Assembly: GCF_042666615.1 (NCBI RefSeq)
Contig: NZ_JBHTDD010000008.1
Coordinates: 62,001-126,000, forward strand
DNA from: KBS50 sp042666615
GTDB taxonomy: Bacteria; Actinomycetota; Actinomycetes; Mycobacteriales; Micromonosporaceae
Direction of reading: 5' to 3'
Length of the DNA stretch: 64,000 bases
Shown piece by piece: positions 56,825 through 64,000 of the stretch (its first letter is position 1; each line of letters begins with the position of its first letter). The translations under genes were made by a program, and so were the position numbers. The notes under the pieces are model-generated. The model saw only the letters and a list, made by a program, of their open reading frames with translations. It was not told where the DNA came from and ran no database searches.

Positions 56825-57904
56825 ATGGGCTCCGTCCGCGTCGCCATCGTCGGTGTCGGGAACTGCGCCTCGTCCCTGGTTCAGGGCGTGGAGTACTACC
56901 GCGAAGCCGACCCGAACGACCGCGTCCCGGGTCTGATGCACGTCAGGTTCGGCGACTACCACGTCTCCGACGTCCAGTTCGTCGCCGCCTTCGACGTCGA
57001 CGCCAAGAAGGTCGGGATGGATCTCGCCGAGGCCATCGTGGGCAGCGAGAACAACACGATCAAGCTTTGCGACGTGCCGCCGACCGGCGTGACCGTGCAG
57101 CGCGGTCCGACCCTGGACGGCCTCGGGCAGTACTACACCGAGATGATCGAGGAGTCCGGTGCCGAGCCGGTGGACGTGGCACAGGCGCTGCGCGACGCCC
57201 GGGTCGACGTCGTCGTCTCCTACCTCCCGGTGGGTTCGGAGGAGGCCGACAAGTTCTACGCGCAGGCGGCGATCAACGCCGGTTGTGCCTTCGTGAACGC
57301 CCTGCCGGTGTTCATCGCCTCCGACCCGGTCTGGGCGCAGAAGTTCACCGACGCCGGCCTGCCGATCGTGGGTGACGACATCAAGAGCCAGGTTGGCGCG
57401 ACGATCGTGCACCGCGCCCTGGCCAAGCTGTTCGAGGACCGGGGCGTCGAACTGCTCCGGACGTACCAGCTGAACTTCGGCGGCAACATGGACTTCATGA
57501 ACATGCTGGAGCGCAAGCGGCTGGTCTCCAAGAAGATCTCCAAGACCCAGTCGGTGACCTCCCAGATCCCCCACGAGGTCGCCAAGGGCGACGTCCACAT
57601 CGGCCCGTCCGACCACGTGCCGTGGCTCGACGACCGCAAGTGGGCGTACATCCGGCTGGAGGGTCGCTCGTTCGGCGACGTGCCGCTGAACGCCGAGCTG
57701 AAGCTGGAGGTCTGGGACTCGCCCAACTCGGCCGGCGTCATCATCGACGCCGTCCGCGCCGCCAAGATCGCCCTGGACCGCGGGATCGGTGGTCCGATCC
57801 TCTCCGCGTCGTCGTACTTCATGAAGTCGCCGCCGGAGCAGTACGCCGACCACGACGCCCACCAGGCCGTCGAGGACTTCATCGCCGGCCGCGTCGAGCG
57901 CTGA
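56825..57904 (+). CDS. ino1: Inositol-3-phosphate synthase
   Basis: Makes 1L-myo-inositol 1-phosphate from glucose 6-phosphate with NAD, the entry to phosphatidylinositol and mycothiol. 359 residues. NAD site VRVAIVGVGNCASSLVQGVEYY, then VVSYLPVGSEEADKFYAQAAINAGCAFVNALPVFIAS, DDIKSQVGATIVHRAL, LNFGGNMDFMNM and KSKKISKTQ-like segment. ATG 56825 has AAGGAGG 7-8 nt upstream; the frame opens at 56798. Co-transcribed with padR and ended by a strong hairpin. Confidence 0.96.
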   Translation: MGSVRVAIVGVGNCASSLVQGVEYYREADPNDRVPGLMHVRFGDYHVSDVQFVAAFDVDAKKVGMDLAEAIVGSENNTIKLCDVPPTGVTVQRGPTLDGLGQYYTEMIEESGAEPVDVAQALRDARVDVVVSYLPVGSEEADKFYAQAAINAGCAFVNALPVFIASDPVWAQKFTDAGLPIVGDDIKSQVGATIVHRALAKLFEDRGVELLRTYQLNFGGNMDFMNMLERKRLVSKKISKTQSVTSQIPHEVAKGDVHIGPSDHVPWLDDRKWAYIRLEGRSFGDVPLNAELKLEVWDSPNSAGVIIDAVRAAKIALDRGIGGPILSASSYFMKSPPEQYADHDAHQAVEDFIAGRVER

Positions 57905-57940
57905 CGGCGCCGTCGACCGACCGCGAGACGAGGCAAAGCG

Positions 57941-57978
57941 GCGGTGGGGCCGGATCCGAGTGGATCCGGCCCCACCGC
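57941..57978. terminator. Strong bidirectional terminator after ino1
   Basis: Perfect 17-bp stem (GCGGTGGGGCCGGATCC with its complement) and a 4-nt loop, flanked by AAA and TTT. Between convergent ino1 and the Tat-type secreted protein. Confidence 0.85.
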
Positions 57979-58094
57979 TTTCGTCGTCCCGGCCAGGTGC
58001 GCGGCGCGCGGTCAAGCATGTCGACGAGCCGGTCATACGTCCGGTTCCTACCGGCCGAGGACCGGACCGGTTGCCCGGCCCGCTCCGGCGGCGG

Positions 58095-59009
58095 TCACTT
58101 GCGCCAGCTGGGCTTACCCTTCTTGGCCAGCACCGCACGATCCGACTGGGCCTTCGCGCCGCGGGCGGCGCCAGCGCCCATGATCAGCGGTTCCACCTCC
58201 CCGACGCCGACGACGGCCGCGGTGATGTCGAGGATGACGTGGGCCGTCGTGCCCGAGAAGATGGAGACGGCGTCGCTGTAATTGTCGTCGTATCCGACGC
58301 CCACGGCGTACGCGTTCGAGAGGACGGCGCCGGCCGAGAAGTTGATGCTGGAGGCCACCGGCCGCGACCCGCCGTACGGGTACAGCGTAAGGAAGCTCCC
58401 GGCCACCGGCGAGACGACGGTGAGGTTCCCGAACACCGCGTCCGCGTAGAACAGGAAGTCCGACAGGTCGACGTGGATCGTCCGGCCGCCGATCACCCGG
58501 CCGCTGCTGTCCAGGTTGCCCGCGGCGTTGATGATGCGGGCGCGCGAGGCCGCGCTCCGAGTGTCGATCACGCGCTGCGGCTGGATCGGCACGATCCGGT
58601 TGGCGTTGCCCGACGTGTGGACGTAGTCGGTCAGGGAGCTGCCGTCGTACTCGAAGGTCGCGACGCGGAGGTTGTAGCCCTCATCCATGCCGATCGAGCC
58701 GAGCGGCGCGTCCCCGGCCAGGTCGATGCCGCTCGGCGCCATACGCAGCGCCGGCGACGCGAAATCGCCCTGAAGCCGGGTGTTCGCCAGTTGCAGGGTC
58801 GCCCCGGTGCCGCTGCTGGTGATGCCCGTGGTGGTGGCGCCCGCGGTCACGGTCTGGCCCTGGACCACCGGTTCACCGGGCGCCGCCTGGGCCGGTCCCG
58901 CCGCGGCGGCCGAGACCACCCCGGCGCCGGCCACACCGGCCGCGACGGTGCCCGCCCGGCGGAGCAACCGCCGGCGGCCGATGGCCTGGCTGTCCTGCTG
59001 TTCAGACAT
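58095..59009 (-). CDS. Tat-type secreted beta-rich protein, unknown function
   Basis: 304 residues. Twin-arginine type signal: GRRRLLRRAGTVAAGVAGAGVVSAAAAG with AQA-A cleavage near residue 43. Mature part is beta-rich; VIDTRSA, GNLTVVSPVAGSFLTLYPYGGSRPVASSINFSAGAVLSNAYAVGVG and TTAHVILDITAAVVG match a repeat domain common in secreted actinobacterial proteins. An N-terminal collar-like GQTVTAGATTTGITSSGTGATLQL precedes it. ATG 59009 with GGGGGGA upstream. The C-terminal tail is basic. Role not known; probably cell surface. Confidence 0.75.
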   Translation of the reverse strand: MSEQQDSQAIGRRRLLRRAGTVAAGVAGAGVVSAAAAGPAQAAPGEPVVQGQTVTAGATTTGITSSGTGATLQLANTRLQGDFASPALRMAPSGIDLAGDAPLGSIGMDEGYNLRVATFEYDGSSLTDYVHTSGNANRIVPIQPQRVIDTRSAASRARIINAAGNLDSSGRVIGGRTIHVDLSDFLFYADAVFGNLTVVSPVAGSFLTLYPYGGSRPVASSINFSAGAVLSNAYAVGVGYDDNYSDAVSIFSGTTAHVILDITAAVVGVGEVEPLIMGAGAARGAKAQSDRAVLAKKGKPSWRK

Positions 59010-59146
59010 ACGAGATCCCCCCGTGAGAGATAGGTGAACGAGAAAGTCGAGCAAGATCCTGCAGCATCGGGACGGCCGGGACAATGGCCGATCGGCGCAC
59101 ATTTTCGCCCGCGGAGGCCGCCTCCGGTGGCGCCCCTGACGCGGTC

Positions 59147-59626
59147 TCAGGTCCAGGCGCGCTCGAACGCGACCCGCGCCTCCAGCTCCAGCAGTCGGCG
59201 TTTGCGGTCCAACCCACCGCCGAAACCGACGAGCTTGCCGCCGGCACCGACGATGCGATGGCAGGGGACGATCACCGGAATCGGGTTGCGGTTGCACGCC
59301 ACCCCGACGGCGCGCGCCGCGCCGGGGTCACCGAGGATCGCGGCCACCTCGCCGTACGTCCTGGTGGCGCCGTACGGGATCCGGGTCAACTCCCGCCACA
59401 CGGCGCGCTCGAACACGGAACCGCGAGGCACCGACAGCGGCAGCGTGAAGGCGGTCGACTCCCCTGCGAAGTACGCGCGCAACTCGGCGACCGCGACGCG
59501 CAGCCGGGGATCGGCCGGCTCGTCGGCCACATTCGCTACCGGGCCGAAGGCCGTCCCGCAGACGCCGTCATCGTCGACGCCGACGGAGAACTCACCGATC
59601 GGCGAGTCGAGCACGGTCCACCACAT
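59147..59626 (-). CDS. ogt: Methylated-DNA-[protein]-cysteine S-methyltransferase
   Basis: 159-residue repair protein that takes methyl groups from O6-methylguanine onto its own Cys. Active site is VIVPCHRIVG, preceded by the winged helix RIPYGATRTYGEVAAILG (Arg finger at AARAVGVACNRNP), with GGLDRKRRLLELE at the end. MWWTVLDSPIG at ATG 59626 is the normal N-terminus; the frame opens at 60016. Not fused to an Ada domain. Between the secreted protein and cca on the same strand. Confidence 0.94.
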   Translation of the reverse strand: MWWTVLDSPIGEFSVGVDDDGVCGTAFGPVANVADEPADPRLRVAVAELRAYFAGESTAFTLPLSVPRGSVFERAVWRELTRIPYGATRTYGEVAAILGDPGAARAVGVACNRNPIPVIVPCHRIVGAGGKLVGFGGGLDRKRRLLELEARVAFERAWT

Positions 59627-59693
59627 GGCCCAAGCTTGGCACGGGCGCCCGACAGTCTGACCCCGACGGCACCGGTCCCGGTGAAGCGGTTCG

Positions 59694-61145
59694 TCAGCCG
59701 GTGATGCCCTGGTCGCTGGCCCAGCGGCGCAGTTCGGCCTCCGCCTCGGCGCGGCTGAGTGGTCCGCGTTCCAATCGCTGATCCTTGAGATGTTTCCAGG
59801 CCCGCCCCACGATCGGGCCGGGCGGCACCCCGAGCAGCTCCATGATGGCGTTGCCGTCCAGGTCCGGCCGCACCCGGGCAAGGTCCTCCTCGGCCTGGAT
59901 CCGCCCGATCCGCTCTTCCAGGGCGTCGTAGTCCTCGGCCAGTTGGCGGGCCTTGCGCCGGTTGCGGGTGGTGCAGTCCGACCTGGTGAGCTTGTGCAGC
60001 CGGGGCAACAGGTCACCGGCGTCGGTGACGTACCGCCGGACCGCGGAGTCCGTCCACTCGCCCCGGCCGTACCCGTAGAACCGCAGATGCAGCGCGACCA
60101 GGTTGACCACCTGGGTCGTGACGTCCTTGGGGAAGCGGAGCGCCTTCATCCGCTGCTTGGTCAGCCGCGCCCCGACCACCTCGTGGTGGTGGAAGCTGAC
60201 CCGGCCGTCGGGGGCGACCGCCTTGGTCGCGGGCTTGCCGACGTCGTGCATCAACGCGGCCAGACGCAGGACGAGGTCGGGTCCGCTTTCCTCCAACCGC
60301 ACGGCGTTGCTCACCACGGTGAGGGTGTGTTCGTAGACGTCCTTGTGCTGGGCGTGCTCGTCGATCTCCAGCTTCAGTCCGGACAGCTCGGGCAGGAACC
60401 GGTCGGCGAGTCCGGTGTCGACAAGCAGCCGCAGCCCGGTGATCGGGTCCACGCCGCACAGCAACTTGCTGAACTCGTCCCGGATCCGCTCGGGGGTGAT
60501 CCGGTCCAGGTCGGTCGCCATCGCCGCCATCGCGGCGCGGACCTCCGGCGCGACGGCGAAGCGCAGTTGGGCCGCGAACCGGGCGGCCCGCAGCATCCGC
60601 AGCGGATCGTCGCCGAACGACTCCTGCGGGGTGCCGGGGGTACGGATCACCTGGGCGGTCAGGTCGGCGAGGCCGCCGTACGGGTCGGTGAACCGGTGCT
60701 CGGGCAGGCTGACCGCCATCGCGTTGATTGTGAAATCGCGCCGCTCCAGATCGTCGATCAGGTTGGTGCCGTAGCGGACGGTCGGGTTGCGGGTGACCCG
60801 GTCGTACGACTCCGCCCGGAACGTGGTGATCTCCAGACGCAGGCCGCCGCGCTGCGCCCCGATGGTGCCGAACTCCCGACCGGTCTCCCAGATCGCCTCC
60901 GCCCAGCCCTTGAGGACCCGCAGCGTCTCGTCGGGATGCGCGTCGGTGCAGAAGTCGAGGTCTTCGCCGAGCCGGCCGAGCAGCGCGTCGCGTACCGAGC
61001 CGCCGACCAGGTGCAGTTCGTGACCGGCGGCGGCGAACCGGCGGCCCAGTTCGTCGGCGACGGGGGAGACACGCAGCAGCTCTGCGACGGCGTTGCGTTG
61101 CGCGGCGGTGAGCTGGGCCGCGCCCGGTGCGGAGGTTTCGGACAT
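59694..61145 (-). CDS. cca: CCA tRNA nucleotidyltransferase
   Basis: 483 residues. Adds or repairs the 3' CCA of tRNAs. Class II head: LVGGSVRDALLGRLGEDLDFCTDAHPDE with the DxD metal site, RRDFTINAMAV, and RMLRAARFAAQLRF in the neck. A C-terminal HD domain has LAALMHDVGKP and FHHHEVVGA. ATG 61145 follows TAGGCT by 9 nt. Divergent from murJ across 117 bp, the order seen near actinobacterial oriC (pcnA by mviN). Confidence 0.96.
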   Translation of the reverse strand: MSETSAPGAAQLTAAQRNAVAELLRVSPVADELGRRFAAAGHELHLVGGSVRDALLGRLGEDLDFCTDAHPDETLRVLKGWAEAIWETGREFGTIGAQRGGLRLEITTFRAESYDRVTRNPTVRYGTNLIDDLERRDFTINAMAVSLPEHRFTDPYGGLADLTAQVIRTPGTPQESFGDDPLRMLRAARFAAQLRFAVAPEVRAAMAAMATDLDRITPERIRDEFSKLLCGVDPITGLRLLVDTGLADRFLPELSGLKLEIDEHAQHKDVYEHTLTVVSNAVRLEESGPDLVLRLAALMHDVGKPATKAVAPDGRVSFHHHEVVGARLTKQRMKALRFPKDVTTQVVNLVALHLRFYGYGRGEWTDSAVRRYVTDAGDLLPRLHKLTRSDCTTRNRRKARQLAEDYDALEERIGRIQAEEDLARVRPDLDGNAIMELLGVPPGPIVGRAWKHLKDQRLERGPLSRAEAEAELRRWASDQGITG

Positions 61146-61262
61146 GGGATCACCAGCCTATCGGTCCGGCGGTCCGCCCGGGACACCGGGCAACGGGGTT
61201 GGTTAGGGTCTGGAGGCAGCCGACGGGCGGGTCCCGGCCGTCGTATCCCCTGGGAGGATCAC

Positions 61263-63026
61263 ATGGGCGGCCGGGTGTACCGGAGCGCGAACGCCGCGGG
61301 TGACGGCGGCGGGCCCCGCCCGGTCGACAGTGACGCCCGCGACCCTGACGGCGCGTTCATCGCCGCCGAACCGCTCAACCAGCCGGCGGTGGAGGCCAAC
61401 GCGCCGCCGACCGAGCAGGTCGCCGAGGCCAGTGCCGCTGCGAACAGCGCGGTGATGGCGGTCGGCAGCCTGATCAGCAGGGGTACGGGGTTCGTCCGGA
61501 CCATGATGATCGGCGCGGCCCTCGGTGGGGAGCTGATCGGCAACGCCTACACGACCGCGCAGTTCCTGCCGAACCAGGTCTACGAGTTCCTGCTCGGTGG
61601 TGTGCTCACCAGCGTGCTGGTGCCGGTGCTGGTGCGTCGGCGCAAGGCCGACCCGGATCGCGGGGAGGCGTACGCCCAACGGCTGCTCACCCTGGCGGTC
61701 ATCGCGCTCGCCGCGGCCGTCGCGGTCGCCCTCCTGCTCGCCTCGGGGTTGACCGCGCTGTACGCCAGCGGGCAGTCGGCGGACTACCGGGGCCTGGTCA
61801 CCGGCCTGTCGTACCTGATGCTGCCGATGCTGTTCTTCACCGGGATCAGCGCCCTGGTCAGTGCGATCCTCAACACCCGGGGGCACTTCGCCGCCCCGAT
61901 GTGGGCTCCGATCCTGAACAACCTCGTGGTGATCGCCGTCTGCGCGGTCTACATCGCGGTCTTCGGCGCGGAGATCATCCAGCCGGACCAGATGACGGTC
62001 GGACGGGTACTGCTTATCGGTGGCGGGACCCTGCTCGGCGTGGCGGTGCAGGCCGCGGGCCTGATGCCGGCGCTGCGCAAGGTCGGCTTCCGGTGGCGTC
62101 TGCGGTTCGACTTCGGCGCGCTCGGCCTGCGCGAGTTGGGCCGGCTCGGCGCCTGGATGATCTGCTACGTCGGGGTCAGCCAGATCGCCGTCTTCGCGGT
62201 GGTCAACCTACTGACCCGCGCGGGCGGCGAGGACTCGGCCGGCATTCTGATCTACAACAACGTGTTCCTGCTGCTGATGATGGCGCACGGCATCATCGCC
62301 GTGTCGATCATCACGGCGCTGCTGCCCCGGATGAGCGCGGCCGCGGCCGACGGCCGGTACGCCGACCTCACCGCCGACCTGTCCCGCGGCACCCGGATGG
62401 TCACCGCGGTGCTCGCGCCGATCGCGGTCTGTTACGCGGTGTTGGCCGTGCCGATCTCCGTGGTGGTTTTCCGGTACGGCGCTTTCACCGGCGAGAACGC
62501 CGCCGCCACCGCCACCGTGCTGGGAGCGGCGGCGGCGGGCCTGGTGCCGTTCGCGCTCAGCCAGTTGTTCACCTTCGCCTACTACGCGCTGCCGGACACC
62601 CGTACCCCCGCATTGATCAACATTCCGGTGGTGGCCCTGCGGGTGCTCCTCTACATCGGCTTCTACCTCGTTTTCTCGGCCACCTTCGCGGCGGCCGGCA
62701 TGATGATCGGCAACGCCGTCTCCTATGTCGCCGCGGCGGTCGTCTCGGCCTGGCTGCTCCGTCCCCGGGTGGGCCGGATCGGGCTCGGCGGGATCCTGCG
62801 GACCATGGGCAAGGTGCTGGTCGCCGCGGCGGGTTCCGCCCTGGTCGGCGTACTCGTGGTCAATCTGCTGCCGGGCGGCGACACGCCGAGTTGGATCGAG
62901 GCCGCCGCCGGGCTGGTCGTCGGTGGCGCCGCGATCGGCGGCACCTACCTCGGCCTGGCGATGCTGCTGCGGATCCGGGAGATCACCGAGGTGGTGGGCA
63001 TGGTTCGGCGCCGGCTCGGCCGCTGA
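61263..63026 (+). CDS. murJ: Lipid II flippase MurJ (MviN)
   Basis: 587 residues, 14 membrane helices preceded by about 60 disordered residues. Core motifs: ANSAVMAVGSLISRGTGFVRTMMIGAALGG, AQFLPNQVYEFLLGGVLTSVLVPVL, the Arg-rich outer cavity region, LYNNVFLL-type IYNNVFLLLMMAHGIIAVSIITALLPRMS, and LFTFAYYALPDTRTPALINIPVV. Flips lipid II for wall synthesis. GGGAGGATCAC precedes the ATG. In M. tuberculosis the same gene carries a fused pseudokinase; here that domain is the next gene, 293 bp on. Confidence 0.95.
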   Translation: MGGRVYRSANAAGDGGGPRPVDSDARDPDGAFIAAEPLNQPAVEANAPPTEQVAEASAAANSAVMAVGSLISRGTGFVRTMMIGAALGGELIGNAYTTAQFLPNQVYEFLLGGVLTSVLVPVLVRRRKADPDRGEAYAQRLLTLAVIALAAAVAVALLLASGLTALYASGQSADYRGLVTGLSYLMLPMLFFTGISALVSAILNTRGHFAAPMWAPILNNLVVIAVCAVYIAVFGAEIIQPDQMTVGRVLLIGGGTLLGVAVQAAGLMPALRKVGFRWRLRFDFGALGLRELGRLGAWMICYVGVSQIAVFAVVNLLTRAGGEDSAGILIYNNVFLLLMMAHGIIAVSIITALLPRMSAAAADGRYADLTADLSRGTRMVTAVLAPIAVCYAVLAVPISVVVFRYGAFTGENAAATATVLGAAAAGLVPFALSQLFTFAYYALPDTRTPALINIPVVALRVLLYIGFYLVFSATFAAAGMMIGNAVSYVAAAVVSAWLLRPRVGRIGLGGILRTMGKVLVAAAGSALVGVLVVNLLPGGDTPSWIEAAAGLVVGGAAIGGTYLGLAMLLRIREITEVVGMVRRRLGR

Positions 63027-63319
63027 TCAGGCGGCATCGGGCGGGCTCACCGCATCCGTCAGCCTGGATCGGGCGACCGGCCACGGCCGGGAGTCGCCGA
63101 CCGGTCTCGGCCGCCCGGGTGCGGGGCCGACGCACAGTCATCGAGGGATGACGTGTCGGGGATCGGTCGGAGCCGGGTAAGGTCGCTCTCGGCGGGTGCC
63201 GACAGCACCTAGGCTAGTGGGGGACGCTCGCCGACAACGCGATCAGCGGACGGCGGAGCGGACTTCCGATGCCCACCAGAACGATGCCATCGATCGTCAC
63301 CATCACCGAGGGAGGACGG

Positions 63320-64000
63320 GTGACCCAGGTCGGCGAGGGTCGAGAGGCGGACGAGGGCACCCCCCTGACCGCCTCTGTCGATGCTCCGTCCGCCGGTGAG
63401 GTCCTTGCCGAGCGGTACGAGTTGACCGAGCACATCAACGACGACAGTGCCGGTCGGCAGGTGTGGCGCGGCATTGACGTCGTGCTCCGTCGTCCGGTCG
63501 CCGTCGTGCTGCGGTATCCCGGTGGGGACTCCGCGGTCGAGATGCTCCAGGCCGCGGTCACCGCGAGCCGGGTGATCCACCCCAACCTGGTCGGCGTCTA
63601 CGACGCCATCGACGAACAGGACCGGGCGTACGTCGTGCGCGAATGGGTGGACGGCCGGTCGCTGCGCGAGCTTGTTGCCCAGGACGGCTGCCTGGACCCG
63701 GCGCGGGCCACCACCATCGCGCACTCGGTGGCCGGAGCCGTCGCCGCGGTGCACGCCACCGGCATGGTGCACGGCAACATCCACCCGGGCACGGTCATGG
63801 TCGGTGACGACGGGCGGGTGGTCCTCGCCGACGCCCGGGCGGATTCCTCCGACTCCCGCACCACGGACGTGCGGGCCATCGGTGGTGTCCTCTACTTCGC
63901 CCTGACCGGCCACTGGCCGCACCACGAGGCCACCCTCACCGGCGGGACCGCCGGGCGGGGACGAGCCAGCCTGCCGGACGCGTTGCGCGACTCCGCCGGC
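63320..64000 (+). CDS. Pseudokinase-like protein (MurJ-associated), cut by window end
   Basis: At least 227 residues visible, open to the window end. Starts VLAERYELTEHINDDSAGRQVWRGIDVVLRRPVAVVLRY: an N-lobe without the ATP-site Lys in the usual VAVK place. The catalytic loop is HGNIHPGTVMV (HRD Asp missing) and the DFG position reads ADA, so it should not transfer phosphate. It resembles the pseudokinase domain fused to MurJ in mycobacteria that binds FhaA. GTG 63320 has GGAGG 4 nt upstream; ATGs at 63269 and 63284 are alternatives. The 293-bp gap before it contains TAGGCT near 63212 as a likely -10. Confidence 0.8.
   Translation, partial: MTQVGEGREADEGTPLTASVDAPSAGEVLAERYELTEHINDDSAGRQVWRGIDVVLRRPVAVVLRYPGGDSAVEMLQAAVTASRVIHPNLVGVYDAIDEQDRAYVVREWVDGRSLRELVAQDGCLDPARATTIAHSVAGAVAAVHATGMVHGNIHPGTVMVGDDGRVVLADARADSSDSRTTDVRAIGGVLYFALTGHWPHHEATLTGGTAGRGRASLPDALRDSAG

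Noticed and set aside
1..64000. tRNA, rRNA, IS elements, integrase or phage genes
   Set aside because: None seen on either strand in gaps between genes; gaps are short and accounted for.

Overview
The window is high-GC, densely coded DNA from an actinomycete, most likely Micromonosporaceae (Micromonospora or Salinispora type). The evidence is gene content (Bpa, CASTOR-type ACT protein, DUF4192, DUF5318, DUF5926, LppU/SCO3897, Ino1 with PadR), heavy GTG/TTG start use, and gene order. The right half keeps the order around the M. tuberculosis origin flank: dnaB, rplI-rpsR-ssb-rpsF, a GT87 protein, ponA, padR-ino1, then cca and murJ. The window therefore probably lies within a few tens of kb of oriC. 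No tRNA, rRNA, CRISPR array, prophage or IS element was seen.

Layout. 0-14.5 kb: end of a DUF5926 gene, arginine deiminase (arcA), NERD, PAS and ACT proteins, a lipoprotein, pheA, AIM24, a zincin, serS, two tandem HAD phosphatases, the proteasome activator bpa, an alpha/beta hydrolase, a substrate-binding lipoprotein, and ddaH divergent from an Lrp regulator. 15-35.4 kb: molybdenum cofactor genes in three clusters (mobA-DUF6457 with divergent fdhD; moaA-moaD; moaC-mog-moeA-moaE), mixed with a YbjN-like protein, DUF4192, two acetyltransferases, a fructosamine-kinase-like protein, a metallophosphoesterase, a PHP-UvrD fusion, LppU, an AAA ATPase, DoxX and a GT87 protein. 35.4-38.4 kb: a structured leader with a 10-codon upstream ORF in front of a membrane GGDEF-EAL protein. 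38.4-47.7 kb: a zinc-ribbon protein, a large palindromic repeat, dnaB with two inteins, a disordered membrane protein, and rpsF-ssb-rpsR-rplI. 47.9-64 kb: endonuclease IV, two polytopic membrane proteins, ponA, DUF5318, padR-ino1, a Tat-type secreted protein, ogt, cca, murJ and a pseudokinase cut by the window end.

How it fits together. The right part is chromosome replication (dnaB, ssb), cell wall (ponA, murJ, pseudokinase) and inositol/mycothiol supply (ino1). The middle makes molybdenum cofactor and sulfurates a formate dehydrogenase whose structural genes are not here. The left holds arginine and methylarginine breakdown plus housekeeping. Many genes have a TAnnnT -10 element 6-8 bases before the start codon, which implies leaderless mRNAs; I used this to choose several starts.

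Most interesting points: the dnaB gene carries a probable class 3 intein (Ala1, WCT residues) with a zinc-finger-like insert plus a second intein whose endonuclease looks dead; the leader/uORF in front of the c-di-GMP enzyme ends in a hairpin that hides its ribosome site; a YbjN-like protein ends in GMYL, close to the GQYL proteasome-docking tail of nearby Bpa; and there are DnaA-box-like clusters outside oriC.
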